DNA of 64,000 nt, from NCBI GenBank assembly GCA_052246295.1, contig JBQQCO010000007.1; one strand, given 5' to 3'. The notes beneath the pieces were generated by a model. The model did not search any database. It had not been told where the DNA came from and saw nothing but the letters and a program-made list of their open reading frames with translations. Position numbers and translations under genes: made by a program. Every line of letters starts with the position of its first letter. Within the stretch, counting starts at the first letter, position 1. Shown piece by piece: positions 7,720 to 15,619 of this stretch. The stretch is from Piscibacillus sp052246295. GTDB taxonomy: Bacteria > Bacillota > Bacilli > Bacillales > Alkalibacillaceae.

Positions 7720-7725
7720 CTCTGT

Positions 7726-9840
7726 TTACTGCGTTTCTTCTTTAGCCTCTTGTTCTTGTAATGCAGCTTTTCTAGAGAGATTAACTCTACCTTGGCGATC
7801 GATTTCTTTAACTTTTACTAACATTTCATCACCTATATTAGCAACATCTGTAACATTCTTAACATGTTTTTCATCTAGCTCACTAATATGGACTAAACCA
7901 TCTTTACCGCTGAAGAGCTCAACAAAAGCACCGAACTTCTCAATTCGTTTAACCTTACCTAAATAAATCTGACCTACTTCAACTTCACGTACTAAATCTT
8001 CAATGATTTTCTTCGCCAGAGCGATTTTCTCTCGATTAGGAGATGAGATGAAAATCGTACCATCCTGTTCAATGTCAATTTTAACATCTGTTTCTTCAAT
8101 AATCTTATTGATTTGTTTACCACTTGGACCAATAACATCTCTTATTTTATCAGGGTTAATGTGCATTGACTCAATCTTAGGTGCAAACTCTGATAACTCT
8201 TCTCTAGGCTCAGAGATCGTTTTCATCATATGATCTAAAATGTCCATACGACCTTTTTTGGCTTGTGATAGTGCTTCGTCCAAGATCTCACGAGATAGAC
8301 CATCAACTTTAATGTCCATTTGAAGTGCTGTAACACCTTTAGATGTACCTGCAACTTTAAAGTCCATATCACCTAATGCATCTTCCATACCTTGAATATC
8401 TGTTAAAACAGTATAATTTTCGCCTGATTTAACTAATCCCATTGCAATACCAGCAACTGGTGCTTTAATAGGTACACCTGCATCCATCATTGCCATAGTA
8501 CTTGCACATATACTAGCTTGCGATGTTGAACCGTTTGACTCAAGGATTTCAGATACAACACGAATGGTATAAGGAAAATCCTTTTCACTAGGAATGATAG
8601 GATCCAATGCTCTTTCACCTAACGCACCGTGTCCAATTTCACGACGACCAGGTCCACGAATTGGTCCCGTTTCACCTACACTGTACTGTGGGAAGTTATA
8701 ATGGTGCATAAAACGTTTTTCTTCTTCTAGGTCTAATCCATCAAGTACTTGAACATCACCTAATGCTCCTAATGTACAAACACTTAGTGCCTGAGTTTGT
8801 CCACGTGTGAACATAGCCGAACCATGTGTACGAGGTAAAACTTTAGTTCTAGAAGATAACGGTCTGATTTCATCAACTTGACGCCCGTCAGGACGAACCT
8901 TTTCTTCTGTGATTAGACGTCTTACTTCATCCTTAACCAGCTTGTCTAATACTGATTTAACCTGAGAAATATAGTCATCTTCGACTTCATCTGCTTCATA
9001 TCTTTCAATCACTTTTGTTTTAACGGCTTCGATATTTTCTTCACGCTGTTTTTTGTCAAACGTCTGAATAGCCTCAACTAGCTCGGCTTTCGCGAATTCA
9101 CTAACCTCTTTAACGACTTCTTCATCAGGAGTGAATAGTTTAACTTCCATTTTTTCTTTACCAAGTTCATTCATTATTTCCTCTTGGAAAGCTACTAAAC
9201 GTTTAATTTCTTCATGACCGAACATAATTGCTTCTAACATGACATCCTCTGGTACCTCATCAGCACCCGCTTCAACCATATTAATCGCATCTTTTGTACC
9301 GGCAACTGTTAGATCAATATCACTTTCTTTTGCTTGTTCAACTGTTGGATTAATCACAAATTCACCATTAATTCTACCTACATTAACACCTGCAATTGGT
9401 CCGTCGAATGGAATATCCGAAATACAAAGAGCTAGTGATGAACCAATCATAGCAGCAACTTCAGAAGAACAATCTTGATCAACACTCATTACTGTACTAA
9501 TCACTTGTACTTCATTACGAAATCCGTCTGGGAATAATGGGCGAATTGGTCGGTCAATTAAACGGGAAGTTAATACCGCTTGATCACTTGGTCTTCCCTC
9601 ACGCTTAATAAAACCACCAGGAATTTTACCAACTGCATATAACTTCTCTTCATAATTAATTGTTAACGGGAAAAATGGAAGGTCCTTAGGCTCTTTTGAA
9701 GCTGTCGCCGCTACTAAGACAGCTGTGTCACCGTAACGAACCATAGCAGCTCCATTAGCTTGCTTAGCTACCTCACCAATTTCAAAGGTTAACGTTCTTC
9801 CTGCTACATCAATGGAAAATGTTTTCATTTCATTGGACAT
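7726..9840 (-). CDS. pnp: Polyribonucleotide nucleotidyltransferase (PNPase)
   Basis: PNPase degrades RNA 3' to 5' by phosphorolysis and takes part in mRNA turnover and DNA repair. The 704-residue protein has two RNase PH domains separated by a helical linker, with conserved stretches such as GGFIKREGRPSD and MHHYNFPQYSVGE. A KH domain follows (INPDKIRDVIGPSGK) and then an S1 domain near residue 620-690 (GQIYLGKVKRIEKFGAFVE). I chose ATG 9840, 11 nt after GAGGGG, over an upstream TTG at 9861. It lies after rpsO as in most bacteria, and two hairpins follow it. Confidence 0.97.
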   Translation of the reverse strand: MSNEMKTFSIDVAGRTLTFEIGEVAKQANGAAMVRYGDTAVLVAATASKEPKDLPFFPLTINYEEKLYAVGKIPGGFIKREGRPSDQAVLTSRLIDRPIRPLFPDGFRNEVQVISTVMSVDQDCSSEVAAMIGSSLALCISDIPFDGPIAGVNVGRINGEFVINPTVEQAKESDIDLTVAGTKDAINMVEAGADEVPEDVMLEAIMFGHEEIKRLVAFQEEIMNELGKEKMEVKLFTPDEEVVKEVSEFAKAELVEAIQTFDKKQREENIEAVKTKVIERYEADEVEDDYISQVKSVLDKLVKDEVRRLITEEKVRPDGRQVDEIRPLSSRTKVLPRTHGSAMFTRGQTQALSVCTLGALGDVQVLDGLDLEEEKRFMHHYNFPQYSVGETGPIRGPGRREIGHGALGERALDPIIPSEKDFPYTIRVVSEILESNGSTSQASICASTMAMMDAGVPIKAPVAGIAMGLVKSGENYTVLTDIQGMEDALGDMDFKVAGTSKGVTALQMDIKVDGLSREILDEALSQAKKGRMDILDHMMKTISEPREELSEFAPKIESMHINPDKIRDVIGPSGKQINKIIEETDVKIDIEQDGTIFISSPNREKIALAKKIIEDLVREVEVGQIYLGKVKRIEKFGAFVELFSGKDGLVHISELDEKHVKNVTDVANIGDEMLVKVKEIDRQGRVNLSRKAALQEQEAKEETQ

Positions 9841-9887
9841 ATAATTAAATACCCCTCTCAAAACTGTAAAACTATGTAAAAGTAAAG

Positions 9888-9912
9888 AAAAAGCGGGTAT
9901 CCCCCGCTTTTT
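9888..9912 (-). terminator. Intrinsic terminator between rpsO and pnp
   Basis: AAAAAGCGGG pairs with CCCGCTTTTT (9912-9903 and 9897-9888) around a 5-nt loop. It is 3 nt past the rpsO stop. Partial readthrough or processing at such hairpins is common between rpsO and pnp. Confidence 0.85.
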
Positions 9913-9915
9913 CGT

Positions 9916-10185
9916 TTATCTACGTAGTCCTAATTTGTTAACTAAGTCACGATAGCGTTGGACGTCTTTGTTACGTAAGTAGTTTAGTAAATGACGACGT
10001 CTACCTACCATTTTCATCAATCCACGACGTGAGTGGTGGTCTTTCTTATGCTCACGTAAATGATCGTTTAACGTGTTGATTTGCTCAGTTAGGATAGCTA
10101 CTTGTACCTCTGGTGATCCAGTGTCGTTGTCATGAGTTTTGAACTCATTAATTAGCTCCTGCTTGCGCTCTTGTGAAATTGCCAT
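9916..10185 (-). CDS. rpsO: 30S ribosomal protein S15
   Basis: S15 binds 16S rRNA at a three-way junction early in 30S assembly. The 89-residue protein carries the hallmark HxxDHHSRRGLMKMVGRRRHLLNYL region in residues 46-70. ATG 10185 has AGGAGGTGTAAAAGG upstream. The gene has its own candidate promoter 92 nt upstream and a roughly 90-nt leader, which in Bacillus relatives is the target of S15 autoregulation. A terminator separates it from pnp. Confidence 0.98.
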   Translation of the reverse strand: MAISQERKQELINEFKTHDNDTGSPEVQVAILTEQINTLNDHLREHKKDHHSRRGLMKMVGRRRHLLNYLRNKDVQRYRDLVNKLGLRR

Positions 10186-10276
10186 CCTTTTACACCTCCT
10201 ATTTTTAATCCCCTCACTCCTCGCACTCGTCGGTGATTCGAAATGCCAAGAACAAGGTTGTTTTCATTACATTACT

Positions 10277-10305
10277 ACGATACATTTTTTTTGTTAAAAA
10301 TGCAA
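10277..10305 (-). promoter_or_regulatory. Candidate rpsO promoter and leader start
   Basis: TTGCAT (10305-10300) and TATCGT (10282-10277) on the minus strand are spaced 17 bp apart, each matching 4 of 6 sigma-A consensus bases. The leader from about 10270 to 10186 includes a GC-rich stretch (10212-10240) that stands out from its surroundings and could form the S15-binding structure. I could not derive a convincing three-way junction by eye. Confidence 0.4.
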
Positions 10306-10311
10306 GTCATA

Positions 10312-11253
10312 TTAATTTAGAATTTGAAAGAAATTTTTAGTATCGTGTTCATCTTTTTTCATATAGCTTATTAATTCTTCAACACCACTGAACTTTTCCT
10401 CAGGTCTTATATAATTATGAAATTCAACTTCCACATACTCATTATAAATAGTTTGATCAAAATCAAATATATGAACTTCAACTAATGGATGTTTAAGATC
10501 ATCAGTAAATGTTGGATTAAAACCAATATTAGCCATGCCATAATAATAGCGTTGATTATAGCGAACCTTCACGGCATATACACCTAGTTTAGGAAGCTTA
10601 TGTGAAGGGTCAATTTCTAAATTGGCTGTAGGATACCCGATTTCACGGCCCCTTTTTTCTCCGTGTACCACTTCAGCACTAACCATAAATGGACGCCCTA
10701 ATAATTTCGTGACCTTTGACATTTCACCATTCGTTAGTAAATCTCTAATTCTCGTTGAACTTACCTTATCACCTTCATAAGTGACTTTGTCAACAACAGA
10801 GAAATCTAATTGTCCTTTAGAATAGTGATCCATGTTTTGAATTTTCCCTGCGCCTTTGTGTCCGAATGAAAAATCAAATCCTCCAACGACATGTTTCACA
10901 TTCAAATCAATGAAGAACTTCTGCACAAAATCCTCTGGCGATAACTTCGCTAAATCGGCATTAAATGTTACAACAAACATGTAATCTACATTCAACTCTT
11001 TAAATATTTTAATTTTTTCATCAAGACTTGTGATTAAAAAATCTTTTAAAGGTTCTTTTTTAATCACTTCTAAAGGATGAGGATGGAATGTCATAACAGC
11101 ACTTTTGATATTTTGTTCGTTGGCTTCATCGATCGCTCTCTGTATTACCTCTTGATGACCTTTATGTACGCCGTCAAAATAACCTACTGCAACACTAGTC
11201 GGTTCAATATCTATTTGATAATGATTTGGATAATTCAAGTTTACTATTTGCAT
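10312..11253 (-). CDS. ribF: Bifunctional riboflavin kinase/FAD synthetase
   Basis: RibF (RibC in B. subtilis) phosphorylates riboflavin to FMN and adenylates it to FAD. The 313-residue protein has an N-terminal nucleotidyltransferase domain with GYFDGVHKGHQ near residue 23-33 and the ISSTRIR-like signature VSSTRIRDLL. The C-terminal flavokinase domain carries GREIGYPTANLE and NIGFNPTF. The start is ATG 11253 with a modest GGTGAAAG ribosome site; the longer ORF overlaps truB and is not favoured. It follows truB by 16 nt, as in B. subtilis. Confidence 0.93.
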   Translation of the reverse strand: MQIVNLNYPNHYQIDIEPTSVAVGYFDGVHKGHQEVIQRAIDEANEQNIKSAVMTFHPHPLEVIKKEPLKDFLITSLDEKIKIFKELNVDYMFVVTFNADLAKLSPEDFVQKFFIDLNVKHVVGGFDFSFGHKGAGKIQNMDHYSKGQLDFSVVDKVTYEGDKVSSTRIRDLLTNGEMSKVTKLLGRPFMVSAEVVHGEKRGREIGYPTANLEIDPSHKLPKLGVYAVKVRYNQRYYYGMANIGFNPTFTDDLKHPLVEVHIFDFDQTIYNEYVEVEFHNYIRPEEKFSGVEELISYMKKDEHDTKNFFQILN

Positions 11254-11269
11254 TCTTTCACCAACTTTA

Positions 11270-12166
11270 TTAATGAAATACTCTAAAAGGCTTCGCCATA
11301 CCTTCCTTACTTGGATGAGGTTGATAAATGGCAATTAACTGTCCTTTTGAATCTAAAATTTTATATAAAGAATCATCAATGTCTTTAGGATAACTTAACA
11401 CTTGTCCATGTTTATAACGAATTGCGTCCTCATCATTTACACTAATATAAGGTAAATTTAAGGCATTTGCCATACTTATAACAGGAGCTGTGTTTTGATT
11501 TACTGCTTCTTCAAATTCATCAAATGTAACAGTATCATCAATTTCAAATTGTCCCACTTTTGTTCTCTTTAAGTCGCTCATATGTGCCGGATAACCTAGT
11601 TGTTTTCCAATATCAACACACAATGTTCTCACATAAGTTCCACTTGAACACATTACACTAAATTTAAAACGTGCATCATGTTCATTATAACAATTAATGT
11701 CGTTAGACAACATATTTATAGAATGAATTTCAATTTGGCGGACAGGTCTATCAACTTCAAGCCCTTCTCTTGCATATTCATAGAGCTTTTTACCATTTAC
11801 TTTAATAGCAGAATACATTGGTGGTATTTGATTAATCGTACCAACAAAGTGGTCTAGTACAGTTCTTACATCTTCTACAGAAAAGTCTTTATTAACTGTA
11901 GCTGTTTCGATTACCTCTCCACTATGATCTTCGGTTGTAGTAGCTTGACCTAAAGATATTTCAGCAATATACTCTTTTGTTTGACCAGATAATAATGATG
12001 ATATTTTTGTTGCCTTACCAACACAAATCGGTAATACGCCTTCTGCATCGGGATCTAGCGTTCCTGTATGTCCTACCTTTTTTGTTTTTAATATGCGCCT
12101 AATTCTACCGACACAATCATGTGAGGTCATACCTTTTGGTTTATTTAGCAGTATAACACCATCCAT
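11270..12166 (-). CDS. truB: tRNA pseudouridine(55) synthase
   Basis: TruB converts U55 of the tRNA T-loop to pseudouridine. The 298-residue length is normal. The catalytic Asp lies in GHTGTLDPDAEGVLP near residue 40, and a conserved GTYVRTLCVDIG segment is near 175. A C-terminal PUA-like extension ends the protein. ATG 12166 follows AGGAGGT. A terminator separates it from rbfA upstream; truB and ribF form the next unit. Confidence 0.96.
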   Translation of the reverse strand: MDGVILLNKPKGMTSHDCVGRIRRILKTKKVGHTGTLDPDAEGVLPICVGKATKISSLLSGQTKEYIAEISLGQATTTEDHSGEVIETATVNKDFSVEDVRTVLDHFVGTINQIPPMYSAIKVNGKKLYEYAREGLEVDRPVRQIEIHSINMLSNDINCYNEHDARFKFSVMCSSGTYVRTLCVDIGKQLGYPAHMSDLKRTKVGQFEIDDTVTFDEFEEAVNQNTAPVISMANALNLPYISVNDEDAIRYKHGQVLSYPKDIDDSLYKILDSKGQLIAIYQPHPSKEGMAKPFRVFH

Positions 12167-12197
12167 CGTGCAACCTCCTAAATCCTATATACAATCT

Positions 12198-12226
12198 AAA
12201 AGGATAGACGCTAGGTCTATCCTTTT
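12198..12226 (-). terminator. Intrinsic terminator after rbfA
   Basis: AAAAGGATAGAC pairs with GTCTATCCTTTT over 12 bp (12226-12215 and 12209-12198). It begins 2 nt past the rbfA stop, and the T residues belong to the 3' arm. It ends the rimP-nusA-infB-rbfA unit or attenuates entry into truB. Confidence 0.85.
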
Positions 12227-12227
12227 A

Positions 12228-12575
12228 TTATTGATCATCATTTAAATCGTGAATAATTCGTTCGATTCTGTTACCATACTCAATTGTTTCGTCAATTTCA
12301 AAAGACAGCTCCGGTACTTTACGCAGTCTAATTCTATTTCCGATTTCAGATCGGATAAATCCTTTAGATTTAGCTAACCCAACTAGCGTATCCTCTTTTT
12401 GTTGTTCATCTCCAAATATAGAAATAAACACTTTTGCTTGTTGTAAATCTCCAGAAACTTGAACGTCTGTTACAGTAACAAACCCTACTCTTGGGTCTTT
12501 AATTTTGCGAGATAAAATATCACCGAGTTCCTTCTTCATTTGTTCTGCTACTCGATTTGAACGAATATTACTCAA
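12228..12575 (-). CDS. rbfA: 30S ribosome-binding factor RbfA
   Basis: RbfA is a small KH-fold protein that helps mature the 16S rRNA 5' end and the 30S subunit at low temperature. The 115-residue protein has the family core NRVAEQMKKELGDILSRKIKDPR and the later EIGNRIRLRKVPELSFEID. I chose a TTG start at 12575, 8 nt after GAGG, giving MSNIRSNRVAEQ and matching the usual length. The GTG at 12584 lies inside the ribosome site itself. It follows infB and ylxP in the conserved nusA operon. Confidence 0.92.
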   Translation of the reverse strand: MSNIRSNRVAEQMKKELGDILSRKIKDPRVGFVTVTDVQVSGDLQQAKVFISIFGDEQQKEDTLVGLAKSKGFIRSEIGNRIRLRKVPELSFEIDETIEYGNRIERIIHDLNDDQ

Positions 12576-12600
12576 GTTAATCACCTCAAAAGCTTAGAGG

Positions 12601-12879
12601 TTAAAGCCACTCATAATCCACAATAGTGACTTCTAAATCCGTTCGATTATCTATTACACGAACGACCTCTTGTAATGTTTTCTCTGCCATGATTTTCTCT
12701 TTAGCCACAACTGCAATACCAAATGCACAGCGTTGCCAAAGGTCATGAAAATCAATTTCAGTCATACTTACATTAAACTTATTATGAACTTGATGAATCG
12801 TTTGTTTAATGATAGAACGTTTACCTTTTAGTGAGTGAACATCATAAAGCATACATTCTACATAAACGTAACCGATCAT
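12601..12879 (-). CDS. ylxP: DUF503 protein YlxP
   Basis: This 92-residue DUF503 protein is conserved between infB and rbfA in Bacillales. It begins MIGYVYVECMLYDVHSLKGKR and has the HDLWQRCAFGIAVVA segment. The fold is small alpha/beta; the function is unknown, though relatives are thought to act in ribosome biology. Its ATG overlaps the infB stop as ATGA, suggesting coupled translation. Confidence 0.9.
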   Translation of the reverse strand: MIGYVYVECMLYDVHSLKGKRSIIKQTIHQVHNKFNVSMTEIDFHDLWQRCAFGIAVVAKEKIMAEKTLQEVVRVIDNRTDLEVTIVDYEWL

Positions 12880-15026
12880 GTGCGTTCAATTTCCTTCATA
12901 ACGTAAGCTTCAATGATGTCTCCAACCTTAAGGTCATTATAGTTTACCACAGTAATACCACATTCATAACCTTGTTGAACTTCTTTTACATCATCTTTAT
13001 AACGTTTTAATGAATCAATTTCTCCTTCAAAAGATACAACGCCATCTCTAATCACGCGTATACCCGAGTTACGTGTGATCTTACCATCAATAACGTAAGA
13101 ACCAGCAATTGTACCGACTTTAGAGACTTTAAACGTTTCTCTAACTTCCGCTTGACCAATAACCTTCTCTTCAAATTCTGGGTCAAGCATACCTTTCATT
13201 GCTGCTTCAATCTCTTCAATCACTTTGTAAATAATACGGTGTAGTCGAATGTCTATTTTTTCTTGTTCAGCCGTACGTTTAGCATTAGCATCAGGACGGA
13301 CGTTAAATCCAATTACAACTGCGTTTGATGCTGAAGCCAAGATAATATCAGACTCAGTAATAGCTCCTACACCCGTATGAATAATCTTAATATTAACACC
13401 TTCAACTTCAATCTTTTGTAATGAAGATGCAAGTGCTTCTACTGTTCCTTGTACATCTGCTTTAACGATGACATTAATTTCTTTTACATCGCCTTCTTTG
13501 ATTTGCTCAAATAAGTCATCAAGGCTTACTTTGCCAGACTCTTCACGCTGTGATTCGATTTGTTTCTGTTTACGTAACTCAGCAATATGTTTTGCTTTCT
13601 TCTCATCATTAAAGACAACAAAGCGATCACCAGCTTGTGGAACATCCTGTAAACCAATAACTTCAACAGGAGTTGATGGACCTGCTGATTTAACTCTTTT
13701 TCCTAAGTCGTTAGTCATAGCACGAATTTTTCCATAAGTGTTTCCAACAACAAGTGGATCACCTATATTAAGTGTTCCATTTTGAACAAGAAAAGTAGCT
13801 ACTGGTCCACGACCTTTATCAAGCTCTGCCTCAATTACTGTACCATCTGCTAAACGGTCTGCGTTAGCTTTTAGTTCTTCAACTTCAGCAACTAACTTAA
13901 TCATCTCAAGAAGGTCGTCAATCCCTTCTCCTTGGATTGCTGATAATGGAACAAAGATGGTTTCACCGCCCCAATCCTCTGGAACTAGTTCATATTCCAT
14001 TAACTCTTGCATAACACGGTTAGGGTCTGCACCTTCTTTATCCATTTTATTAACCGCAACAATAATTGGTACCTCTGCAGCTTTAGCATGGTTAATTGCC
14101 TCAATTGTTTGTGGCATAACACCATCATCAGCTGCTACAACTAAAATAGCAATGTCCGTAACCTGTGCACCACGTGAACGCATACTTGTAAACGCAGCGT
14201 GGCCAGGAGTATCTAAGAACGTAATTTCTTTGCCGTCCGTTTCAATTTGATAAGCACCAATATGTTGAGTGATTCCGCCTGCTTCACCTTCAGTTACTTT
14301 AGTATGACGAATCGAATCCAATAGTGTAGTCTTACCATGGTCAACGTGACCCATAATGGTAACAACTGCTGGTCGTTCCTCTAACTGTTCAGGCTGATCC
14401 TCTTCTATATAGTTTAACAAGTCTGTCTCTTCAACAACAATTTCTTCTTCAACCTCAACACCAAAATCATCACAAATTAATTCAATTGATTCTGGATCTA
14501 AATTCTGGTTTTTAGTTGCCATAACCCCTATCATCATTAATTTCTTAATGATTTCAGAAGAATCTTTGTGAAGCTTTTCAGCTAATTCCCCAACAGTTAA
14601 TGAACCCTGATAAGTGATTTTCTCTGGTGTCGCTTTTGGAGCTGGATTTTGTTTATTTTGATTTTGTTGATGTTTATGGTTCTGGTTCTGTTTATTATTT
14701 TGCTTACCTTTTTGGTTTTTCTTGTGTTGGTTTTGATTATTTTTATGTTTATTATTTTTCTTATTCGAAGATTGATTTTGATTATTATTATTGCTATTGT
14801 TATTAGGTTTTTTATTTGGTTTAGTGGACTGTTCCTTTGTATTAGAAGGCTTTTGCTCTTCTTTTGATTTTGGATTTAGTTTATTGTCTAATTGGCGCTT
14901 TGCGTTTTCATTAATTGTAGACATATGATTAGAGACTTCAATCTCTAATTCCTTTAAATGATTAATAACTTCTTTGCTTGATAAGTTATGTTGCTTTGCG
15001 TATTCATAAACTCGCATTTTTTTCAT
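12876..15026 (-). CDS. infB: Translation initiation factor IF-2
   Basis: IF-2 is the GTPase that brings fMet-tRNA to the 30S subunit and promotes subunit joining. The 716-residue protein has the IF2_N fold at 5-50, an Asn/Lys/Gln-rich linker at about 52-135, a second IF2_N near 140-190, and then the G domain: GHVDHGKT at 226-233, DTPGHAAF and NKMD follow. C-terminal EF-Tu-like domains II and IV complete it. ATG 15026 follows GGGGGTGA at 5 nt. The linker has 23 Asn in residues 71-130, more extreme than usual. It is embedded in the nusA operon between ylxQ and ylxP. Confidence 0.97.
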   Translation of the reverse strand: MKKMRVYEYAKQHNLSSKEVINHLKELEIEVSNHMSTINENAKRQLDNKLNPKSKEEQKPSNTKEQSTKPNKKPNNNSNNNNQNQSSNKKNNKHKNNQNQHKKNQKGKQNNKQNQNHKHQQNQNKQNPAPKATPEKITYQGSLTVGELAEKLHKDSSEIIKKLMMIGVMATKNQNLDPESIELICDDFGVEVEEEIVVEETDLLNYIEEDQPEQLEERPAVVTIMGHVDHGKTTLLDSIRHTKVTEGEAGGITQHIGAYQIETDGKEITFLDTPGHAAFTSMRSRGAQVTDIAILVVAADDGVMPQTIEAINHAKAAEVPIIVAVNKMDKEGADPNRVMQELMEYELVPEDWGGETIFVPLSAIQGEGIDDLLEMIKLVAEVEELKANADRLADGTVIEAELDKGRGPVATFLVQNGTLNIGDPLVVGNTYGKIRAMTNDLGKRVKSAGPSTPVEVIGLQDVPQAGDRFVVFNDEKKAKHIAELRKQKQIESQREESGKVSLDDLFEQIKEGDVKEINVIVKADVQGTVEALASSLQKIEVEGVNIKIIHTGVGAITESDIILASASNAVVIGFNVRPDANAKRTAEQEKIDIRLHRIIYKVIEEIEAAMKGMLDPEFEEKVIGQAEVRETFKVSKVGTIAGSYVIDGKITRNSGIRVIRDGVVSFEGEIDSLKRYKDDVKEVQQGYECGITVVNYNDLKVGDIIEAYVMKEIERT

Positions 15027-15042
15027 ACATTCACCCCCGTGA

Positions 15043-15342
15043 TTAATCGTCAATCAATTGCAAGAATTTCTTAGTAAACCCTTCATCATTTATACATGCC
15101 GCTACACGATCATGTTTACCTAGTGCGTTGGAGATTTCTACTCGACTTCCGACAAAACGATAAGGTACTTGATAACTTTTACATTTATCGGTTAGCTTTT
15201 TCTTCGTATTATCAGAGGCATCACTTGCAATTAAGACTAACGTTGCCTGCTTCGAACGAATATCTTTTAATATATTGTCTTCACCTAGACTGACTTTACC
15301 AGCTCTGAAAGCCAAACCCAATAAATTTAAGTATTGAGCCAT
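15043..15342 (-). CDS. ylxQ: L7Ae-family K-turn RNA-binding protein YlxQ
   Basis: YlxQ is a 99-residue L7Ae/L30e-like protein; the B. subtilis homologue binds K-turn RNA. The family pattern is clear: LGLAFRAGKVSLGEDNILKDIR at 8-29, then TLVLIASDASDNTKKKL and a Gly-Lys segment LGKHDRVAACI. Its exact target is unknown. ATG 15342 shares one base with the TAA of ylxR, so translation is probably coupled. The ribosome site is weak. Confidence 0.92.
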   Translation of the reverse strand: MAQYLNLLGLAFRAGKVSLGEDNILKDIRSKQATLVLIASDASDNTKKKLTDKCKSYQVPYRFVGSRVEISNALGKHDRVAACINDEGFTKKFLQLIDD

Positions 15343-15608
15343 TAAGATTCACTCACTTTTTGAGTTAATTCTTCGTATATAGAGTCATCAATTTGTGTAT
15401 TTAAATGTCTATTTAAGATATTCGATTTTTTTGCTTTATTAATTACTTCTAAATCTCTACTAAGATAAGCGCCTCTACCATTCATTTTCCCAGATTCATC
15501 TACAAATACCTCACCGTCTTTATTGCGAACGACTCGGATTAGATCTTTTTTTGGAAACATTTCTTGAGTAACGACACACTTTCTTAATGGTTGTTTCTTT
15601 TTAGCCAC
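15342..15608 (-). CDS. ylxR: YlxR/RnpM RNA-binding protein
   Basis: This 88-residue DUF448 protein belongs to the YlxR family, whose B. subtilis member (renamed RnpM) binds RNase P RNA and modulates it. The signature is PLRKCVVTQEMFPKKDLIR near the N-terminus and the GRGAYLSRD motif at about 45-53. I prefer GTG 15608, 7 nt after GGAGG; ATG 15614 also fits the frame but has only 1 nt of spacing. It lies between nusA and ylxQ. Confidence 0.92.
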   Translation of the reverse strand: MAKKKQPLRKCVVTQEMFPKKDLIRVVRNKDGEVFVDESGKMNGRGAYLSRDLEVINKAKKSNILNRHLNTQIDDSIYEELTQKVSES

Positions 15609-15619
15609 AGTCATTCCTC

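Noticed and set aside
10241..10318. Plus-strand 25-codon frame in the rpsO leader
   Set aside because: The ribosome site is weak, the region is a plausible leader for rpsO, and the frame runs into the end of ribF. Likely chance.
14649..14867. Plus-strand frame encoding a 72-residue very hydrophobic protein
   Set aside because: It is the antisense of the Asn/Lys/Gln-rich IF-2 linker, whose AAT/AAC codons read as Ile/Val/Leu codons on the other strand. No ribosome site or promoter is present.
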